Assembly (NCBI RefSeq): GCF_016907295.1
Contig: NZ_JAFBBR010000001.1
Location: 2,790,001 to 2,854,000 of the forward strand
Origin: Microbacterium dextranolyticum
Lineage (GTDB): Bacteria > Actinomycetota > Actinomycetes > Actinomycetales > Microbacteriaceae
Direction: 5' to 3'
DNA: 64,000 bases
The translations under genes were made by a program, and so were the position numbers. Below, piece by piece: positions 53,950 through 63,938 of the stretch. Below the pieces are notes generated by a model. It ran no database searches and was not told the DNA's origin. It saw only the letters and a list, made by a program, of their open reading frames with translations. How positions within the stretch are numbered: the first letter of the stretch is position 1; each line of letters opens with the position of its first letter.

Positions 53950-54861
53950 CTACGCGCTTTTATGCCGTCGCAGCATCTGCCGTTGCGCGTCCTCGCCCGC
54001 CTCAACAGGGTAGCCGAATGCCCCGCGCAGCGTGCAGGCGAGCGCGCCCGCGGTTGCCGCCGTTTCGAGGCACGCAGCGATGTCGGCTCCCGACGCCCGG
54101 GCCGCTAGGAACCCCGTGATGAACGCATCCCCTGCCCCGAGCGCATCCACGACCTCGACCGCGCGCACCCCGACCTCGTTGCGGACGCCTGGAGTAAAGG
54201 CGTGAGCGCCGCGCGATCCCTGCGTCACGACAGCGCACCCCATGCCGCTACCCAGCGCGAGCTTGGCGAGGTCTTCGATCTGTGTGTCACTGAGCGTCCC
54301 GCCGGAGAAGAAGCCGATGTCCACATGTGCGGCGGTACGGCGCACGACATTGACGGGCACGTCGTCCGAGTAGTCGTAAGAGATCCTCGCGCCGTTCTCC
54401 GCGAGCCGCGCCAACTCTCCGTCCAGAGCCGAGTAAACCGAAGTGTGCACACGCGTGAACCCGGCGATGTAGGCGAGGTCGTCGGCCCCGAGGCGCAGCC
54501 GCAGCCCCTCCTGCACTCCGCCGCGGTTCGAGGCCACGAAGCGGCGGTCGCCGTCGGCGTCCAGCGACACGAACGCCATCCCGTTCGCGCCGTGGACGGT
54601 GCGGGCGCGGGAGCGGTCGACGCCGATCTCGTCGAGCACGCCCTGCAGGTGGACGCCGAAGCGGTCGTCGCCGAGGATGCCGAGGAAGCCCGCCGTGCCC
54701 CCGAAGAACAGCCGGCTGTAGGCGGCGACGTTCAGGGCGTTGCCGCCGGGATACGCGAGGTCCTCGTGCAGGTAGCAGTCCAGCACGTTGTCGCCGATGC
54801 CGAGCAGCGAGGGCGCCGGGGTCGCCGCCAGCGCGGCCTGCAGTTCCTCGGTGGTGTACAT
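53950..54861 (-). CDS. frlD: PfkB-family kinase, fructosamine (FrlD) type
   Basis: 303 residues from ATG 54861; ATG 54867 overlaps the permease stop (ATGA) but has no spacing after GAAGGG. The ribokinase fold shows GIGDNVLDCYLHEDLAYPGGNALNVA at the N-terminus, as in FrlD, and VDALGAGDAFITGFLAA with the catalytic Asp. It probably phosphorylates an imported fructosamine (Amadori compound) at the sugar 6-OH, feeding the SIS enzyme at 57974. Confidence 0.82.
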   Translation of the reverse strand: MYTTEELQAALAATPAPSLLGIGDNVLDCYLHEDLAYPGGNALNVAAYSRLFFGGTAGFLGILGDDRFGVHLQGVLDEIGVDRSRARTVHGANGMAFVSLDADGDRRFVASNRGGVQEGLRLRLGADDLAYIAGFTRVHTSVYSALDGELARLAENGARISYDYSDDVPVNVVRRTAAHVDIGFFSGGTLSDTQIEDLAKLALGSGMGCAVVTQGSRGAHAFTPGVRNEVGVRAVEVVDALGAGDAFITGFLAARASGADIAACLETAATAGALACTLRGAFGYPVEAGEDAQRQMLRRHKSA

Positions 54862-54863
54862 GG

Positions 54864-55706
54864 TCATCCCTTCACGCTTCCCGCCGCCACCCCGGCGACG
54901 AAGTACCTCTGCATCATGATGAACACCGCGACGATGGGCAGCGCGGCGATCGTGAGGCCGGCCAGCAGCACGCCCCATTCGGTGGACAGCGAATCACGGA
55001 ACGACATCAGCCCGGCGGGGATGGTGCGCAGCTCGTCCGCGTCGATGTAGACGATCGCGAACAGGAACTCGTTCCAGGCGAAGTACGCCGTCAGCACGGC
55101 GGCCGTCGTGAGCACCGACCGACTCAGCGGCAGGTAGACGTGCCTCAGCACGCCGAGCGAGCGGCACCCGTCGATGGTCGCGGCGTCCACGAGCTCCCGC
55201 GGGATCCCGAGGAACATCGACCGGATCAGAAGGATCGCCATGGGCAGCCGGAAGGCGACGTAGGGCAGGATCATCGCCGCGTAGGTGTTCAGCAGTCCCA
55301 TCGCGTCGAGCAGGCGGTACAGCGGGATGAGGCTGACCTGAGGGGCCACCACGAGCCCGCCCATCGCGACGACGAGGATCGCGTTCGCGACGCGTCCCGG
55401 GAGCCGCACCATGCCGTAGGCGCACAGCGCCGCGATCACGACCGTCGCGGCGGTCGAGACGATCGTCACCACGAGCGAGTTGAGGAAATAGGCGGAGATC
55501 CCTCGATCCCACGCCTGCGCGTAGTTCTGCACCAGCCAGACCGAGGGCATCCCCCACGGATCCGCGAAGATCTCGGTCGACGACTTGAAGGACGAGATCA
55601 CCATCCACAGCAGCGGGTAGGCGATCACGATGGCGTACACGAGCAGCAGCACGTAGACCGGCAGCTGCCGCACGCGCTCCACGGGTCGCATCATCGAAGA
55701 GCTCAT
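54864..55706 (-). CDS. ABC transporter permease (MalG type), frl operon
   Basis: 280 residues, six membrane helices, EAA loop DAATIDGCRSLGVL, C-terminus AGVAAGSVKG. It is the second permease of the fructosamine-type uptake system and starts one base after its partner ends. No ATPase gene is nearby. Confidence 0.9.
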   Translation of the reverse strand: MSSSMMRPVERVRQLPVYVLLLVYAIVIAYPLLWMVISSFKSSTEIFADPWGMPSVWLVQNYAQAWDRGISAYFLNSLVVTIVSTAATVVIAALCAYGMVRLPGRVANAILVVAMGGLVVAPQVSLIPLYRLLDAMGLLNTYAAMILPYVAFRLPMAILLIRSMFLGIPRELVDAATIDGCRSLGVLRHVYLPLSRSVLTTAAVLTAYFAWNEFLFAIVYIDADELRTIPAGLMSFRDSLSTEWGVLLAGLTIAALPIVAVFIMMQRYFVAGVAAGSVKG

Positions 55707-55707
55707 G

Positions 55708-56589
55708 TCAGGACCTCCCGCTGCGGAACGACAGCATCTGGACGACGGACAGCACGAGGGTGATCAGGAAGATGAGGCTCGCGATCGCCGAGGCGTAGCC
55801 CATCTGGTTCTGGAAGAACCCCTGGTTGTACATGTAGGTCGCGAGCACCTGACTGGCGTTGCCCGGACCGCCCTTGGTCAGGATGTACGGCTCGTTGAAC
55901 ACCGTGAACGCGCCGGAGACCGTGAGGATCATGGCGACGAAGATCATCTCCTTCGCCTGCGGCACCGTGATGCTGAAGAACTGGCGGATCCGGCCCGCGC
56001 CGTCCAGCGACGCCGCCTCGTAGTACTCCTGGGGGATCTGCTGCAGGGCGACGACGTAGAGCATGCACACGTAGCCGATGCTCTGCCACTGCGAGACGGC
56101 GATGACGGATCCGAGGGCGGTGTGCGGATTCGCGAGCCAGGCGGTCTGCAGCGCGCCGAGACCCACGTCCTGGAGCAGCTCGTTGAGAAGTCCGCCGCGC
56201 GCGTTGAACACGAAGGTGAACAGCAGGGCGATCACCGTCATCGAGATCACGGCGGGCAGGAAGTACACCGATCTCAGGAACGCGCCCATGCGCCGCCCGA
56301 GCAGATGCGTGAGCCACGCCGCGACCACGAGCGCGCCGCCGACCTGGCACACGACCGAGACGACCGCGTAGACGAGGTTGTTGCGCAGCGCCGTCGCGAT
56401 CACGGGGTCGGTGAAGAGCCGGGTGACGTTGCCGAGGCCGACCGGATCCATCGCGCCGCTGCCGGCGCGGAAGGAGAAGAAACTGAACACTATGTTCGCG
56501 CCCAGCGGGTAGTAGACGAACAACCCGATCAGGGCGATCGCGGGGAGGACGTAGAGCGCATTGCCGATGGCGCGCCTGGTCGATGACAT
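55708..56589 (-). CDS. ABC transporter permease (MalF type), frl operon
   Basis: 293 residues from ATG 56589 with six membrane helices and EAA loop YEAASLDGAGRIRQFF. It forms the channel with the MalG-type permease. The gene lies 62 bases after the binding-protein gene. Confidence 0.9.
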   Translation of the reverse strand: MSSTRRAIGNALYVLPAIALIGLFVYYPLGANIVFSFFSFRAGSGAMDPVGLGNVTRLFTDPVIATALRNNLVYAVVSVVCQVGGALVVAAWLTHLLGRRMGAFLRSVYFLPAVISMTVIALLFTFVFNARGGLLNELLQDVGLGALQTAWLANPHTALGSVIAVSQWQSIGYVCMLYVVALQQIPQEYYEAASLDGAGRIRQFFSITVPQAKEMIFVAMILTVSGAFTVFNEPYILTKGGPGNASQVLATYMYNQGFFQNQMGYASAIASLIFLITLVLSVVQMLSFRSGRS

Positions 56590-56651
56590 AGCGGGGGGAT
56601 CCCTCCGACGAGAGGTGCCGGGGCGGCCGTGCCGCCCCGGCACCGATGGGG

Positions 56652-57938
56652 TCAGGACGCGTCGCGCACGCGCTGAGCGGCCTCCTGCACGGCCTTCATC
56701 ACGCCTTCGGGCGTCTGCTGGCCGCTGAGCATGAGCTGGGTCTCGGACAGGTAGGCCTGCACGATCTGCGGATCGTAGGCGTTGTCCAGCCAGGTCGTCA
56801 TGGCTGAGGCGTCCACGATGCCCTTCGCCAGCTCCTTCGAGATCTCCGGGACCTTCGCCTCCTCCACGGCCCCCTTGACCGGGCTCAGCTCCCCCGCCTT
56901 CTCGGCATAGGCGGTGCCGTTCTGCTTGCTGAGCAGGAACTCGAGGAACTTCTTCGCCTCGGCCGGGTGCTTGGTGTTCTTCGAGATCGCGAAGCCCTCG
57001 GGCGCGCCGGTGAGCTCGCCCGCGTCCCCCTTCCCGCCGGCGACCGACGGGAAGTTGAACGTGCCGTAGTCGAAGGTCACGTCCTTCAGGTAGCCGACCT
57101 CCGCGCTCTGCAGGTACATGATCGGGGCGTCGCCGGCGATCCAGGCGTTGCGGGCGACCTCGTGCCCGACCGCCGTCATGTCGCTGTTCATGTACCCCGC
57201 CAGCTCCTTGAAGCGCTCCAGCGCCTCGACGTAGCCGGGATCCGTGAAGGTGCCCTTCTTCGGATCCTGGTCGGCGGCGAACACCTTCGGATCCACCGTT
57301 CGCTGGTTCAGCGTTCCGACGTAGTGCGCGATGGTCCACTGCTCCTGGGCGCCGTACTCGATGGGCGTCTGCCCCGACTTCTTGATCGTCTTGAGCACGG
57401 TCATGAACTCGTCCCAGGTCTTCGGCGGCTGCAGGCCGAGCTTGGCGAACGCGTCCTTGTTGTAGAAGAACAGCTTGGACTGCATGCCCACGGGCAGGCC
57501 GTACTGGGTGCCGTCCACCTGGAACGGGGTGAGCTGGCTCGGGTAGAAGCTGTCGGCGAACTGCTTGTCCTCCTTCAGCCACGGGCCGAGATCCATCAGG
57601 GCGTCGCTCTTGACGAGCTCGCCGACGAAGGATCCGCTCCACGTGAACATCACGTCCGGCGCGTTGGCGGATCCGGCGACGACCTTGATCTTGTCCTTGT
57701 AGGCGTCGTTCAGGACGTTCTCGACCTTGACGGTGATGTTCGGGTTCTCCTTCTCGAACTCCGCCACCACGTCGGCGTAGTACGAGTGCTTGGGCTCGTT
57801 GGGCCAGCGGTGGAAGAAGCTCAGCTCCACGGTGCCGTCGCCGGATCCGGACGAGCCGGATCCCGCGCAGGCCGACAGCGGGAGGACGAGGGCCGCGGCC
57901 GCGAGAGCGGCGATCGCGATCCGGGAGGTTCTGCGCAT
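56652..57938 (-). CDS. ABC substrate-binding lipoprotein, frl operon
   Basis: 428 residues. Signal peptide with lipobox LPLSACAG (C24). Cluster-1 solute-binding fold: LSFFHRWPNEPKHSYY, KLFFYNKDAFAKLGLQPPKTW, APIMYLQSAEVGYL. By position it equals FrlO of Bacillus, which binds fructosamines; the actual ligand is not proven. ATG 57938 fits the signal peptide; the longer frame upstream is not conserved. Confidence 0.88.
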   Translation of the reverse strand: MRRTSRIAIAALAAAALVLPLSACAGSGSSGSGDGTVELSFFHRWPNEPKHSYYADVVAEFEKENPNITVKVENVLNDAYKDKIKVVAGSANAPDVMFTWSGSFVGELVKSDALMDLGPWLKEDKQFADSFYPSQLTPFQVDGTQYGLPVGMQSKLFFYNKDAFAKLGLQPPKTWDEFMTVLKTIKKSGQTPIEYGAQEQWTIAHYVGTLNQRTVDPKVFAADQDPKKGTFTDPGYVEALERFKELAGYMNSDMTAVGHEVARNAWIAGDAPIMYLQSAEVGYLKDVTFDYGTFNFPSVAGGKGDAGELTGAPEGFAISKNTKHPAEAKKFLEFLLSKQNGTAYAEKAGELSPVKGAVEEAKVPEISKELAKGIVDASAMTTWLDNAYDPQIVQAYLSETQLMLSGQQTPEGVMKAVQEAAQRVRDAS

Positions 57939-57973
57939 CGTTGCGTGTTCCTTTCCTGAGGGAGGGATAGGGC

Positions 57974-58978
57974 TCAGTACTCCATGCGCCACATGTAGCG
58001 GCGCACGGACAGGGGGTGGCCGCGGTGGTCGGCGAGGGCGTCGGCGTAGGTGCGGAGCACGACGTTGAACAGCAGGTGGGCGAACACGCCCTGCACTTCG
58101 GCGGCCACGCCGTCCAGGCCGAACTCCTTCGCGTCGATGACGAGGGCGCGGTCGGTGTGCTTCGTGAGGAAGTCGACGGCGCGCTGCTCGACCGGGCGCG
58201 TCTCGTCCAGGCCCAGCAGGGCGATGAACGGCACATCCACGTCGGTCACCTCGAAGGGGCCGTGGAAGTACTCGCCGGCATGGATCGCGGCGGAGTGCAC
58301 CCACTGCATCTCCTGCAGCAGGCAGATCGCGAAGGAGTAGGCCGTGCCGTAGTTCGAGCCCGCGGCCATCGTGTAGATGAGCGGCTCGCGGCGGGTCTGG
58401 AACGCCCAGGCGTCGGCGGCCTCGGTGTGGGCCGCGCGCGCCGCGGGGACCAGGACGGGAAGCTGCGCCACGGCGGCGTCGATCGCCGGCGACAGCGATG
58501 CACCCTCGCGCTCGTCGAGGATGGCCGCGACGAGGCGCAGGATGAGCGCGCCGCCCACGTACGACTCGCTCTTGCCGTCGCCGTGCTGGTAGGCGATCAC
58601 GTACTCGGCCTCCTGCGCGAGCGGCGAGGCGGGATCGAAGGTGAAGGCGACGGTCAGGGCGCCGCGCGAGCGGGCGTGCGCGGCGGCCGCCACGGTTTCG
58701 GGGGTGGTGCCCGAGTGCGAGCAGAGGATCACGACGGTGTCGGCGTCGACGCGGGACGAGCCGCGGGAGGTGAACTCGGCGGCGTTGAGCGCGACGCTCT
58801 CCAGCGTGGTGGCGCGGTTGCCGAGGAAGTACTCGTTCGGCTGCATGTTGGCGAACGAGCCGCCGCATGCGGTCAGCACGACGCGCGAGACGGTCTCCCG
58901 GTCGGCGATCGCGGCGCGTGCGGTGGCGAGCTGCTCCTCGATGGTGGCGGAGTCTACGAAGGTGGAGGCGACGGTCAC
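57974..58978 (-). CDS. frlB: SIS-domain fructosamine-6-phosphate deglycase (FrlB type)
   Basis: 334 residues from GTG 58978. Two SIS domains: TACGGSFANMQPNEYF and LCSHSGTTPETV in the first, then YTMAAGSNYGTAYSF and HSAAIHAGEYFHGPFEVTD in the second. HAGEYFHGPFE contains the catalytic Glu region of the FrlB/GlmS family. It would split fructosamine-6-phosphate to glucose-6-phosphate and a free amine or amino acid. First gene of the operon. Confidence 0.85.
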   Translation of the reverse strand: MTVASTFVDSATIEEQLATARAAIADRETVSRVVLTACGGSFANMQPNEYFLGNRATTLESVALNAAEFTSRGSSRVDADTVVILCSHSGTTPETVAAAAHARSRGALTVAFTFDPASPLAQEAEYVIAYQHGDGKSESYVGGALILRLVAAILDEREGASLSPAIDAAVAQLPVLVPAARAAHTEAADAWAFQTRREPLIYTMAAGSNYGTAYSFAICLLQEMQWVHSAAIHAGEYFHGPFEVTDVDVPFIALLGLDETRPVEQRAVDFLTKHTDRALVIDAKEFGLDGVAAEVQGVFAHLLFNVVLRTYADALADHRGHPLSVRRYMWRMEY

Positions 58979-59013
58979 GTGAGGCCTTTCTTTGGGGCAT
59001 ATTCGACTGAACT

Positions 59014-59045
59014 GTCATTATATGACGTTCTATGATGACTGTAGA
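59014..59045 (-). promoter_or_regulatory. frlB promoter with overlapping dyad
   Basis: On the minus strand TCTACA (59045-59040), a 17-base spacer and a perfect TATAAT (59022-59017) lie 39 bases upstream of the GTG. The 13-base dyad gtcattatatgac (59014-59026) covers the -10 box, the position expected for a repressor such as the GntR product. Confidence 0.65.
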
Positions 59046-59207
59046 GCATGGCATGCTCGTTGTCCAGGACATCCACTCGCATGCACCTTGACCAACGCAG
59101 CGTGCACGCACGCGGCCGTGACCTGAACCTGGCGGCTCCAGTGGGCGCGGCCAAACTACTCTCGGCGCTGCCGACAGCGTGATCTTCATGTTCCGGCCGG
59201 GCGTCTA

Positions 59208-59625
59208 GGGCGTGTCAGCCAAGGTTGACAATCGGTTGAGAGTCTGGAGCGGTGTCCCAGCTCCAGCTACTTTCGGATGTTCAGTGGTCTCTGATCGAGG
59301 GGATGTTGCCAGGACCGACGGGCCTGGGCGGAAGTTCTCGGATGCGAGAACGATGCTCGAGGGCATCAGTTACCGGTACCGGTGCGGGAACGCGTGGCGT
59401 GATCTTCCGGAGGCGTTCGGTCCCTGGCAAACGGTTTGGACATGGCATCATCGCCTCGCGACTGAGGGAACGTGGAACGCGATAACGCAGTCGTTGATCG
59501 CGCAGGCTGACGCCGAGGGTCTTGTCGATTGGATGGTGTCGGTGGATTCGACGATGGCTCGCGCGCATCAGCACGCGACGAACACGACTCGTCTCACAGG
59601 GGGCTGGATCGAATTACATGAATCC
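59208..59625 (+). pseudogene. IS5-family transposase, 5' fragment
   Basis: Starts with LLSDVQWSLIEGMLPGPTGL in one frame and moves to RKFSDARTMLEGISYRYRCG, WRDLPEAFGPWQTVWTWHHRL and WMVSVDSTMARAHQHA in another, so it carries a frameshift near 59330. It is cut after GGWIELHES, where the integrase remnant begins. It holds only the first catalytic Asp. Confidence 0.75.
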
Positions 59626-59639
59626 GGGCGTCGAGCCGC

Positions 59640-59993
59640 CTCCAGCTCCGTGGCTCCTACTTTCGGCGCGCCGTCGCGTGGACGAAGACGTCGCCGGATC
59701 ACACCATTCACGATCTGAGGCACTACGCGGCCAGCTCCTGGCTTCGCCAGGGGATCCCGATCAACCAGGTCGCCGCATGGCTGGGCGACGATCCGAGAAC
59801 AGTCCTGAAGGTCTATGCTCACGTTCTCGGCGAGGCACAGGACATCGAAGCACTACGCCGCCTGAACGCGCCGCTCCCCTCACACTCCCCTGACAAGGCA
59901 TCGGGAGACGACGCGACCGGGGAAGAGGAACCAGAGAAGCCCCGCAAATCGGGGTCTGACCAGGAAAAACGTGGCGGAGACGGAGGGATTTGA
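59640..59993 (+). pseudogene. Tyrosine integrase, C-terminal remnant ending in tRNA-Ser
   Basis: About 117 codons. It contains HDLRHYAASSWLRQGIPINQ (HxLRH box), AAWLGDDPRTVLKVYAHVL with the nucleophile Tyr, and ends EKRGGDGGI, with its TGA (59991-59993) inside the tRNA T-arm. The N-terminal arm-binding and core domains and the first catalytic Arg are lost to the IS5 fragment. Its location beside the tRNA 3' end fits an integrase whose attachment core is the tRNA end. Confidence 0.85.
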
Positions 59994-60063
59994 ACCCTCG
60001 GTCCCCTTGCGAGGACTCCACCTTAGCAGGGTGGTGCACTAGGCCTGACTATGCGACGTCTCC
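59972..60063 (-). tRNA. tRNA-Ser (GCT)
   Basis: 92 bases including encoded CCA. Acceptor GGAGACG pairs with CGTCTCC; the anticodon loop CTGCTAA gives anticodon GCT; there is a long variable arm, as in serine tRNAs. The 3' end (59972-59993) is the core found in the four attachment repeats. Confidence 0.96.
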
Positions 60064-60144
60064 AGGCATCCGACCGCGAAACGGCGCGGATGCACCCGGC
60101 AATCATACCCGGTCCGCGGTGGCATTCCGAACCGTCGAGCGACC

Positions 60145-61446
60145 CTAGCGCTGTGCGACGGTGCAGGTGACCTGCTTGGCCGTCTGCCCCGTGATGGTGC
60201 TGGGCAGCTCCACCGCCGACTGCGACGGCGCCGGCGTGCTGGGCGCTGCCGTCTCTGCCGGAGCCGCCTCCCCCGTGGGCGCCTCGGACGGCGCGGTGGT
60301 GGAACCGGGACCGTCGGCCTCGCCGACGACCTCGGTGCTGTGACCGTCGCTGGTGCCGCCGCTCAGCTGCACGGGCTGGTTCGTGGCGAGCGCCTGGAAC
60401 AGCACGTCCGCGGCATCCGTCAGCGGCACGACGCGCGACCCACCCGACGCGTACGCGGTGGGGTACTGCACGAAGACGATGTCCTCGTAGGGCACGCTGC
60501 GCATCGCCATGGCGATCTGCACCATGCGCTGCGGGTTCGCGAGTGACGAGCTCAGCACGACCTGACCGCTGGTCACCTGACGGACCGCCGTCGTGGCGAG
60601 GTTCAAGAGCGTGGCGGGGTTGCCCAGCACACCGTCCGACTGGAGCTTGCGCACCATCGAGCTCATGAACTGCTGCTGGTTCGAGATACGACCGAGATCC
60701 GAGCCGTCGCCGATGCCGTGGCGGATGCGCAGGAACTGCAGCGCTTCGGCCCCCTGGAGCGTGTGCGTCCCGGCCGCGAGGTGAATGCCGGTGTGATCGT
60801 CATCGATCTGGTCGGCGACGCAGACGTCGACGCCACCGATCGCGTCGGACATGTTGATGACACCGGTCCACCGCGTCGCCGCCGCGAACTGGATGTCGAC
60901 ACCGGTGAGCTTCTCGACCGTCAGCACGGTGCACGACAGGCCGCCGTACATGTACGAGACGTTGAGCATCTGCTCGCTCATCGACGAGTACTGCGTGCCG
61001 TCCTGACCGGTGCAGGCCGGGATCGGCACGAGCATGTCGCGCGGGAACGAGATCACTGTCACCCGGCGCGGCGCATCGGAGATGTGCACGAGCATGGTCA
61101 CGTCGTTGCGCTCACCGTCGGTGTCGCCGTTCTCGCACGCACCCGAGAGCGCAGCGTTCGGGCCTTCGCATGAGTCGGTGCCGGCGATGAGCAGATTGAC
61201 GCCACCCTCGATCTCGCCGATCGCCGGCGGCAGCTGCGCGTCATCCCCACCGATCGACACACCTGCCGCCTCGACGGCGCGCGCCGAGTCCCACACGGTG
61301 AACGCGCCGATCGCGCCGACGCTGAGGACAACGACTCCGACGATCGCACCGAGCACGGTGAGGACCTGGACGAAGGGGTTCGGTGAGCGAAGGATGCCGT
61401 GCCGCGCGACGGGGGTACGCCTCGACCGGTCGGTGCGTGCGCTCAC
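60145..61446 (-). CDS. LytR-CpsA-Psr (LCP) family cell-wall ligase
   Basis: 433 residues from GTG 61446, with AAAGGA upstream; a longer frame reads through tRNA-Ser(TGA) and is rejected. One membrane helix (about 30-52) is followed by an LCP domain: RNDVTMLVHISD, VTVISFPRDMLVPIP, GGVDVCV, LRIRHGIGDGSDLGRISNQQQFM. A Pro/Ala/Thr-rich C-terminal tail follows. It transfers wall polymers to peptidoglycan outside the membrane. Confidence 0.92.
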   Translation of the reverse strand: MSARTDRSRRTPVARHGILRSPNPFVQVLTVLGAIVGVVVLSVGAIGAFTVWDSARAVEAAGVSIGGDDAQLPPAIGEIEGGVNLLIAGTDSCEGPNAALSGACENGDTDGERNDVTMLVHISDAPRRVTVISFPRDMLVPIPACTGQDGTQYSSMSEQMLNVSYMYGGLSCTVLTVEKLTGVDIQFAAATRWTGVINMSDAIGGVDVCVADQIDDDHTGIHLAAGTHTLQGAEALQFLRIRHGIGDGSDLGRISNQQQFMSSMVRKLQSDGVLGNPATLLNLATTAVRQVTSGQVVLSSSLANPQRMVQIAMAMRSVPYEDIVFVQYPTAYASGGSRVVPLTDAADVLFQALATNQPVQLSGGTSDGHSTEVVGEADGPGSTTAPSEAPTGEAAPAETAAPSTPAPSQSAVELPSTITGQTAKQVTCTVAQR

Positions 61447-61498
61447 TGGTGTCCTTTCGAAGGGCGGCGACCCTTCGAAGGCGTCACCGCCATCACAG

Positions 61499-61583
61499 CG
61501 GAGGGTGTGGGATTCGAACCCACGGGACATTGCTGCCCACTGGTTTTCAAGACCAGGTCCATCGGCCGCTCGGACAACCCTCC
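61499..61583 (-). tRNA. tRNA-Ser (TGA)
   Basis: 85 bases without encoded CCA. Acceptor GGAGGGT pairs with ACCCTCC; anticodon loop CTTGAAA gives TGA; long variable arm. It lies just upstream of the LCP gene. Confidence 0.95.
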
Positions 61584-61701
61584 CGGCGGTGCGCATCACG
61601 CAGGATGCGGCACCGTCGAACAGGCGTCGAGTCTAGTCGAGAGACGGCCCCATCTTGCCGCGCCCGCCTGAGCGGGCCCTGATAAGGACCCGTTCGCGGG
61701 A

Positions 61702-62661
61702 TCAGAGCGCGCGGAGCACGTCGGCCACGCCGCCCGCGTGGACGGATGCCGTGATCTCCCCCGCCTCACGCCGCACCTCGTCGGGCCCCTGCCCCATCGC
61801 GATCGCGCGGCCGCCGTGGGCTTGGGCCCAGCGGAACATGCCGACGTCGTTGCGACCGTCACCCATGACGAGCACACGTTCGGGCGCGATACCGAGCCAA
61901 CCGCGCACCCGCTCGAGCGCCGTCGACTTGTCCACGCCCTGAGGGGCGATGTCGAGCCAGGCCGACCAGCCGACCGCGTACGACACCTTGTTCAGCCCGA
62001 TGCGGGCGACGAGGTCCACGAAGTCCTCGTCGGTGTCGTCCGGCGAGACCACGACGACGCGGCAGACCGGCTGCGCGACCAGCTCGGCGAACTCCACGCG
62101 GCGAGCGTGCACGAGGTTCCAGTCGTCCATGAACTCGGTGTACAGCCGCTCGCCGTCGGCCAGCTCGACCAGGTACTTCGCGTCGGGCAGGTGATCACGC
62201 AGCAGCGCGACCACCTCCGTGGGATCGAAGGTCTCGATGTGGAAGCGTTCGTACGCGATGTCCTCGTCGCCCGTGCCTGCGCCGTCCACGCGCTTCATGA
62301 TGACGGCGCCGTTGGAGCAGACCGCGTACTCCGGAGCGAGTTCGAGCACGTGCTGGATACCGCGGGTCCCCTCCCACGACCGTCCGGTCGCGAGCATGAC
62401 CTCGTGCCCCGCGCGATGCGCGTGGGCGATGGCCTCGACGATCCCCGGGCTGAGCGTCTCGTCCTCACGGAGGACGGTGCCGTCGACGTCGAGCGCGATG
62501 AGCAGGGGCACCGTGGGGGTGGCGGGGTTCTCGGCCTCTTCGGCCAGGTCTTCGACGAGGTGCGCCGCATCGACCGGGGCGACCACCTCGATCGATCCCG
62601 TCGCCGGCAGCATCGCCTCGTCGGAGCCGTCGCCGGCGACGTCTGCGGGTGCGCCGGTCAC
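61702..62661 (-). CDS. HAD-superfamily (Cof-type) phosphatase
   Basis: 319 residues from GTG 62661 overlapping the serS stop (GTGA). Motif [13 protein letters not shown] with two Asp, motif II LATGRS, and motif [14 protein letters not shown] are present. The cap is the Cof/C2 type. It probably dephosphorylates a sugar phosphate or similar; the substrate is unknown. The N-terminal 50 residues are Ala/Glu-rich. Confidence 0.88.
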   Translation of the reverse strand: MTGAPADVAGDGSDEAMLPATGSIEVVAPVDAAHLVEDLAEEAENPATPTVPLLIALDVDGTVLREDETLSPGIVEAIAHAHRAGHEVMLATGRSWEGTRGIQHVLELAPEYAVCSNGAVIMKRVDGAGTGDEDIAYERFHIETFDPTEVVALLRDHLPDAKYLVELADGERLYTEFMDDWNLVHARRVEFAELVAQPVCRVVVVSPDDTDEDFVDLVARIGLNKVSYAVGWSAWLDIAPQGVDKSTALERVRGWLGIAPERVLVMGDGRNDVGMFRWAQAHGGRAIAMGQGPDEVRREAGEITASVHAGGVADVLRAL

Positions 62662-63938
62662 GCGATCGGCTCCGCCACCTCGAGGCCGCCGAGATACGGG
62701 CGCAGCACCTCGGGGATCACGACCGACCCGTCGGCGCGCTGGTGGGTCTCCAGCAGCGCGACGATCCACCGCGTGGTCGCGAGCGTGCCGTTGAGGGTCG
62801 CGACCGGCGCCGTCTTGCCGGGAGCGCCGCCCTCGACAGCGGGGCGGTGACGGATGTCGAGGCGACGCGCCTGGTAGGTCGTGCAGTTGCTCGTCGAGGT
62901 GAGCTCGCGGAAGGCATCCTGCGTGGGCACCCACGCCTCGACGTCGTACTTGCGGGCCGCGCTCGATCCGAGATCGCCGGCCGCGACGTCGATGACCCGG
63001 TAGGCGAGCCCGAGGTCCTGCAGCATCTGCTCCTGGAGTGCCACGAGGCGCAGGTGCTCGGCTTCGGCATCCTCAGGGGTCGTGTAGACGAACATCTCGA
63101 GCTTGTTGAACTGGTGCACCCGGATGATGCCGCGGGTGTCCTTGCCGTACGAACCCGCCTCGCTGCGGTAGCACGTCGACCAGCCGGCGTAGCGCTTGGG
63201 GCCGGATGCCAGGTCGATGATCTCGCCCATGTGGTAGCCGGCGAGCGCCACCTCGCTCGTGCCGACCAGGTACAGATCCTGCGCCTCGAGGCGGTACACC
63301 TCGTCGGAGTGCTTGCCGAGGAATCCGGTGCCGCGCATGACCTCCGGCCGCACGAGCGTCGGCGGGATCATCGGGATGAACCCGGCATCCACCGCCCGCT
63401 GCAGCCCGAGCGACATCAGCGCGTATTCGAGGCGCGCCCCGATGCCGGTGAGGAAGTAGAACCGCGCCCCCGACACCTTCGTGCCGCGCTCCATGTCGAT
63501 CGCGCCGAGCTTCTCGCCGATGGCGAGGTGATCGAGCGGCTCGAAGTCGAACACACGGGGCTCGCCGTGCGTGCGAAGGGTGACGAAGTCCTCCTCGCCA
63601 CCGGCGGGCACGCCGTCGATCACGATGTTCTCGATACGAGAGAGAGCCTGGTCGGCGGCCTCCTCGGCGGCCGTGACGGCCTGCTGCGCCGCTTTCACCC
63701 GGTCGCTGAGCTCCTTCGCCTGCGCGACGAGGGCGGCCTTCTCGTCCTTCGGCGCCTGGGCGACGGTCTTGCCGTGTGCGTTCTGCGCCGCGCGCAGCTC
63801 TTCGAACGCCGTGATCGCGGCGCGACGCGCCCGATCGGCGTCGAGAGCAGCATCGACGGTGTCGGGCGACTCGCCGCGCGCCTCCTGCGAGCGCTTGACG
63901 AGGTCCGGGTTGTCGCGAAGGAGAGCCAGATCGATCAC
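62658..63938 (-). CDS. serS: Seryl-tRNA synthetase
   Basis: 426 residues, [22 protein letters not shown], with the N-terminal coiled-coil tRNA arm (30-100) and class II core: motif 2 [17 protein letters not shown] and [12 protein letters not shown], and motif 3 before the C-terminus. It charges serine tRNAs, two of which lie within 4 kb. Coupled to the HAD gene downstream. Confidence 0.96.
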   Translation of the reverse strand: MIDLALLRDNPDLVKRSQEARGESPDTVDAALDADRARRAAITAFEELRAAQNAHGKTVAQAPKDEKAALVAQAKELSDRVKAAQQAVTAAEEAADQALSRIENIVIDGVPAGGEEDFVTLRTHGEPRVFDFEPLDHLAIGEKLGAIDMERGTKVSGARFYFLTGIGARLEYALMSLGLQRAVDAGFIPMIPPTLVRPEVMRGTGFLGKHSDEVYRLEAQDLYLVGTSEVALAGYHMGEIIDLASGPKRYAGWSTCYRSEAGSYGKDTRGIIRVHQFNKLEMFVYTTPEDAEAEHLRLVALQEQMLQDLGLAYRVIDVAAGDLGSSAARKYDVEAWVPTQDAFRELTSTSNCTTYQARRLDIRHRPAVEGGAPGKTAPVATLNGTLATTRWIVALLETHQRADGSVVIPEVLRPYLGGLEVAEPIA

